Position numbers and translations under genes: made by a program. 64,000 bases of DNA from Leucaena leucocephala. Taxonomy: Eukaryota > Streptophyta > Magnoliopsida > Fabales > Fabaceae. The notes beneath the pieces are model-generated. The model did not search any database. It saw nothing but the letters and a program-made list of their open reading frames with translations, and had not been told where the DNA came from. Location: NCBI GenBank assembly GCA_037074615.1, contig CM073562.1, positions 11,703,001 through 11,767,000 of the forward strand. The letters are read 5' to 3'. This document shows, one piece after another, positions 59,255-64,000 of this stretch; the first letter of the stretch is position 1, and each line of letters starts with the position of its first letter.

Positions 59255-60839
59255 TCTCCCACTCACACTTGGTGGGTTAGGGATCATGGGTATAGACTCT
59301 AGTTTTCTTTTTTCATACTAAGTGTTTTAACTTGATCGCATTGGTATAAAGTCTTCATCTAGGCACCTGTACTAGAAATCCCTTTTTACAGGACCAGCAC
59401 AAGACAACATTTTCTTCGTGTAGTTTAAGTTTAATAATATGCATCATATGTCCTATATTTATCTATCTACACTTAAATAGTCATTCTCATATGTTTATTG
59501 TCCACACTTATGATGACGAAATATCATAAGGGACTTCATAGACACTAGAACTAGTGTGTATATTTTAGGTAATCTTCCTTTAACCCATATGCCACTTCAA
59601 TATAAGTTAGCTGCTTTCCTAGCACAATACCTTATATTGTATCTATCATAATCATAGGATACATGCTAAAGTAGTAGTCACTATAATATACCTCCATGAT
59701 ATTTTTAAAGTCAAAGGACACTAATGGAAGGATTATTCCTTTCTAGGGCTCACACAACAATGAAATAGGGATCTTTCACTTGCTTCCCTTTTATGGTTAT
59801 TCTCACATATATAGCATGAATCACATGCTACGGTGTTACTCTTATACTATAAGAACATACGTCATTTTACATATATTATAAATACTACAGATTTAAGTCT
59901 AGACACTCTCGGCATCTAAACTCAAATTCTTCGACTTCATCTCTATGACATCGGCTTGAAGAAATTGTCATTCGGTTACAGGTATCATGGAAGTGGGTTT
60001 CCACTATTCGATCCACTTTTACACTAATGGATCTCACCTCGATTCGCTACACTTCATTCAATGTGACACATAGTTTATCTTTCTTCTCTACCATATAAAA
60101 TCACTCTTTGTCATTTTACTGGTGAACAAAAATATTTTATCTTTGCACACTTCACCTGAGCATCAAAGGCGGTTGCCCGTGTGAGAAAGCCAACCATTCT
60201 AACCTGTATGACACACTAGATATTGTATACTTTCACACAAACACATCAAGTGATGATAAAAAATGTAATTCCATCAATCATAAAAACATTAGATAAGGTT
60301 TCTAGTTCACATTTTATGCATTCCAAGAGCTTTTACATGTCTCTCAAAGACTTATATGCGTATGTATTGCACAATAACAATTTTATGTTATATATAATCC
60401 CTCACAAAATTGTACTTGATATCAATATGCTTAGTCTTGTTATGGTACTTGGGGTTTTTGGTGTAAGCTATGGCCGCGTTATTGTCACAGTGTACTAACA
60501 CCGAATTGGCACCCTCACTTCCAAATCCAAGGTGTTCTAAGAAATTTTTTAGTTACAAAAAGCTCTTGCACTGCTATAGTGCATGCCACAAACTCGGCTT
60601 TCATATAGTATAAGGCAATGTAATTTGCTTCTTGCTACTCCAACATATGGCATATTGTTCAGCAATAAAGTATAATCTAAAGTCGATGTATGTTATTCCT
60701 CATCTTCGCCTACATCAGCATCAGAGTATCTGACTAGGCATAGATCTTTTTCCTCATAACATAGTACATAATCAGCTGTGACACCTAAGTATCTCAAGAT
60801 CCTTTTCACTGCCTTCTAATATTTCTCACCGAGATTGGA

Positions 60840-61560
60840 CTAGAACCTTCTTACCAGTCCTTTTGCATAACATATATCTGGTATTGTAAGCATCATTGCA
60901 TATATTAGACTGCCAACAGTACTAGCATATAGAACCCTTTCCATCTTCTTTTTATCTAACTCGGTTGTAAGACACATATTAGGAGTCAAGACTACCCCGG
61001 TAACCACTATGATATCTATGAAATTGTAGCCTTTCATATTGAATTTCTCAAGTATCTTTTTGATATAAATTTCTTGTAAAAGATAAAGGATTATGCTTGA
61101 GTGATCTCTTTGGATCTTGACTCCAAGTATGTATTATGCTTCATCCATGTCTTTCATATCAAAATTTGAAGAAAGTCATTCTTTAATAGCTATCACTAAG
61201 TCAAAACTATTTTCTACTAAGAGTACATCATCTACATATAAGGATAATATTACAAAGTTACTTTCAAATCGCTTAACGTAGACACAATGGTATTCCTCTA
61301 GCATCTAGACGCCAAATAAGGTTATCGCCTTATGAAACATCAAGTACTACTGTCTGAATGACTGTTTTAGTCCATAAATTAACTTTTTGAGTTTACACCT
61401 TTTGTGTTCAATCCCTTCTCAATAAAACTTAATGGTTCTTCCATATACTTCATCCAATCACTATTTAGGAATGCAGTTTTTTGTATCCATATGATGTAGT
61501 TCTAGGTTTAAACTATTTTTCCTCGCTTTCTATCTCATACTCATAGAAGTTCCATTCCGA
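60840..61560 (-). pseudogene. Copia reverse transcriptase, downstream unit
   Basis: Minus strand: LYVDDVLLVENSFD (active site at about 61205-61240), and further on VLYASTVGSLIYAM and IPDICYAKGLV at 60930-60850, the end of the RT domain. Frames are broken. This unit is the one still joined to the rest of the gene. Confidence 0.8.
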
Positions 61561-61596
61561 AGATGGGTACAGTTGACTACAGAACTTGCCCCAAGA
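61053..61596 (-). repeat. Tandem duplication unit 1 (544 bp)
   Basis: Starts TATCTTTTTGATATAAATTT; the same sequence restarts at 61597. It includes the YVDD active site of reverse transcriptase. Confidence 0.93.
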
Positions 61597-62139
61597 TATC
61601 TTTTTGATATAAATTTCTTGTAAAAGATAAAGGATTATGCTTGAGTGATCTCTTCAGATCTTGACTCCAAGTATATATTATGCTTTACCTATGTCTTTCA
61701 TATCAAAATTTGAAGAAAGTCATTCTTTAATAGCTATCACCAAGTCAAAACTATTTGCTACTAAGAGTATATCATCTACATACAAGGATAATATTACAAA
61801 GTTACTCTCAAATCGTTTAATGTAGACACAATGGTATTCCTCTAGCATATGGACGCCAAATAAGGTTATCGCCTTATGAAACATCAAGTACTACTGTCTG
61901 AATGACTGTTTTAGTCCATAAACTAACTTTTTGAGTTTACACTTTTTGTGTTCAATCCCTTCTCAATAAAACTTAATGGTTGTTCCATATAATTAATCCA
62001 ATCACTATTTAGGAATGCAGTTTTTTGTATCCATATGATGTAGTTCTAGGTTTAAACTATTTTTTCTCGCTTTCTATCTTATACTCATAGAAGTTCTATT
62101 TTGAAGATGGGTGTAGTTGACTACGGAACCTACCCCGAG
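61597..62139 (-). repeat. Tandem duplication unit 2 (about 543 bp)
   Basis: A near-identical second copy of 61053-61596 with a small number of substitutions, mostly transitions (for example TACATAAG to TACAAGG-type changes near the YVDD site). It ends at about 62139, where the sequence continues uniquely. Confidence 0.93.
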
Positions 62140-62817
62140 ATTTATCGATTATCCAATCACTTTTCTTGGTCCATAGGGAGGGAGTTTGAAAGATCCCATA
62201 GCATCAGGGAAAGCACTAAAAGCGCACATGCATGAGATTGATGCCTTGATGGTAGGAAGACCAGCTTCGCCTCTTGAGCTTACTTGGTCACCAATAGCTT
62301 CTAGGCCTGCTTTGAGACGGGTGAGAGTATCCTCATAGTCTATATCTTCATGTTGAGTATATCATTTTTGAGAACCTACTTGTTCCTAATGGCTTTATGC
62401 CTTATTCGTAGGTCAGCCAACTCCTTAACTTAGTTTTTTTATCATTGAGTTCATCTCCTATTCTATTACTTTCTTCTATTCCTCCTTGACAGGACTTGCC
62501 AATACTTCATGAACAGAATGGGTTTCCTCATCCCTTTCTAGAGTAACTAAGATTGCTGCACCTTTTATTTAGAAGGGTCTCTTTGGAACACTTTCCCTAG
62601 TTTTCCTTCTGACCGAAGCTAGTTGCTTATCTTTTTCTATTTGTCTCAGTCTTTATGTTGATTGTTCTTGACTCCTACTCAAATTGACATAACTAGAGTA
62701 TTCTGGTCTATCAATTTATTTTGCACTATCCTATTCTTGAGTCTCATAAAAAGATACAGTTCAGTCAATAACTCCTGTATTAGGAAAGTCTGTGTCAATA
62801 AATATATCATCTCTTAA

Positions 62818-63075
62818 TTATATTTCAATCACTGTTTCATCTTGAATTTCACCTATGAATACATATCCTTTTGATGATTCAAAGTACCTTATGAAGATAC
62901 ACTTCTTTCCTCTAGGACCCATTTTCTCATGTATATGAGAATCGTCATAGATATATGCCATCGAGCCCCAAGGTATAAGGATACTTAGATTTAGATTAGG
63001 TTTAATCCATAACTCGTAGGGCATAGAAGCGACTAACTTTAAGGGCACACGGTTAAGTATAAAGGTTGCTGTCAA
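62818..63075 (-). pseudogene. Copia integrase C-terminal region
   Basis: An 85-codon frame: TATFILNRVPLKLVASMPYE, then WGSMAYIYDDSHIHEKMGPR and IFIRYFESSKGYVF. This is the conserved end of copia integrase. It continues poorly towards 63500 in other frames. Confidence 0.85.
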
Positions 63076-64000
63076 CCGAGCATCACCCTAATATGAAATT
63101 GGAAGGTTTGTCTAAGCCATCATAGACCTAACTATGTCTAGAAGAGTTATTTTTCTTCTTTTAGAAACTTTATTCTGTTGTGGAGTATCAGGGATAGTTA
63201 GTTGCCTAATTATCCATTTTTATTCATAGAGCTGTTTGAATTGAACATATAATATTCACGCCCTTGATCAGTGCGTAATTCTTTGATTTTATTATCTATT
63301 TGATTCTTTATCTCATTAATGTATCATTTAAGACACTCAAGGGCCTCAGACTTATGTGAGATCAAACAGACATGACTATATCTTGAAAGTCATCAATAAA
63401 GGTAATGAAATACCAAGCTCCGTGCCTAGCCCTTACACTCATTTGACTATAAATATCGAAATAGATTAATTGTAATAGTCTTTTGCTCTAATTTCCTTGC
63501 CAAAAGAATTTATTGTTGCCTTGCCAACTAGAAAATTTTTACATAAGAACATTTCTATATTTATAATGAAACCTAGCAATCCTTCTTTAGCTAGTTTAAT
63601 CATTCTATTTTGATTAATATGTCATAATCTAGTGTGACAAGCATTCATATCAGTATTATTGAAAGAAATAGCAAAGCATTCATTAACATTAAAACCACAA
63701 AAAATATCCAAAACAAAGAACTTTTTTAGTAGGACAGATTAACCATAAAAGACCAAATTGTTAAAATTGTCTCCAACTTTATCATGAAAGTTTATATCAA
63801 ACCCAAACGCTAAAAAGCATAAAACATATACTAAGTTCTGCTAGATGTCAGCACCATGAAGCATATCATAGGGTATCAAGGTCTTTCTATCACGCAAAGT
63901 AAATTTGCAGGTGTCAATGTCTCTAACCTCCATCATCCCATTGCTCCCTACGTAAAGCCAATTGCCTTGATATAGCAACTGACAACTCTCCACTAAGGGT

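Larger units (their letters stand above)
58913..64000 (-). mobile_element. Ty1/copia element, 3' part, runs off window
   Basis: A copia lineage different from copies A and B. Minus-strand order from the right edge: protease region (about 63800-64000), pre-integrase (63600-63650), integrase (62818-63500), reverse transcriptase (60840-62100, duplicated), RNase H (59400-60800), polypurine AGTGTGAGTGGGAGATG at 59255-59272 and a putative 3' LTR (about 58913-59254). The 5' LTR lies beyond 64000. Many stops. Confidence 0.8.

Noticed and set aside
60223..60498. 91-codon plus-strand frame
   Set aside because: Antisense to the copia RNase H region read on the minus strand.
1..64000. CRISPR arrays, operons, phage or other prokaryotic systems
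   Set aside because: Spliced plant genes, LTR elements and MITEs fill the window; no regular spaced repeats or operon-like gene packing were seen.

Overview
The window is nuclear DNA from a flowering plant, most likely a eudicot. It holds two recognisable spliced host genes with GT-AG introns, a partial duplicate of one of them, and long AT-rich stretches filled with nested retrotransposons, solo LTRs, MITEs and a LINE fragment. The species cannot be fixed from the sequence alone. There is no sign of prokaryotic or organellar DNA.

Host genes. (1) A complete deoxyhypusine synthase gene (DHS, 7 coding exons, 21211-24149, 367 aa). DHS makes the first step of the hypusine modification of eIF5A. 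(2) A complete gene for the type B histone acetyltransferase catalytic subunit (HAT1/HAG2 type, 10 exons, 45703-49993, 468 aa). (3) About 20 kb upstream of DHS and in the same orientation, a second copy of DHS exons 4-7 (1464-9490) with all splice sites and the reading frame kept. A chromovirus sits in its intron 4 and a gypsy-type gag remnant lies where exons 1-3 should be. The homology runs on into the 3' flank, so this is a segmental tandem duplication, not a retrocopy.

Transposable elements by region. 0.15-1.44 kb: gypsy gag/LTR remnant. 2.26-8.76 kb: Reina-like chromovirus (minus) with a CCTTC target duplication, itself hit by a 1.56-kb non-autonomous LTR element. 13.7-20.1 kb: degenerate copia (plus). 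24.9-27.7 kb: internally deleted copia (minus). 28.3-43.2 kb: a LINE 3' part split by an old copia (29691-43029), which is split by a much younger copia (31388-37933, ATTAT target duplication). 51.4-58.9 kb: a decayed copia of the same lineage carrying a Harbinger-type MITE, a hAT-like MITE and a 1.1-kb solo LTR. 58.9-64 kb: the 3' half of another copia, running off the window, with a 544-bp tandem duplication across its reverse transcriptase core.

Most informative observations. The two best copia copies share at least five stop codons and one frameshift at identical places, although one has LTRs only about 2-3% diverged and a perfect target duplication. They therefore look like copies of an already broken parent moved in trans. 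A solo LTR with a perfect 5-bp target duplication sits in DHS intron 5, and the upstream DHS duplicate supplies the empty site. I found no convincing undescribed gene system; the novelty is in element structure and history.
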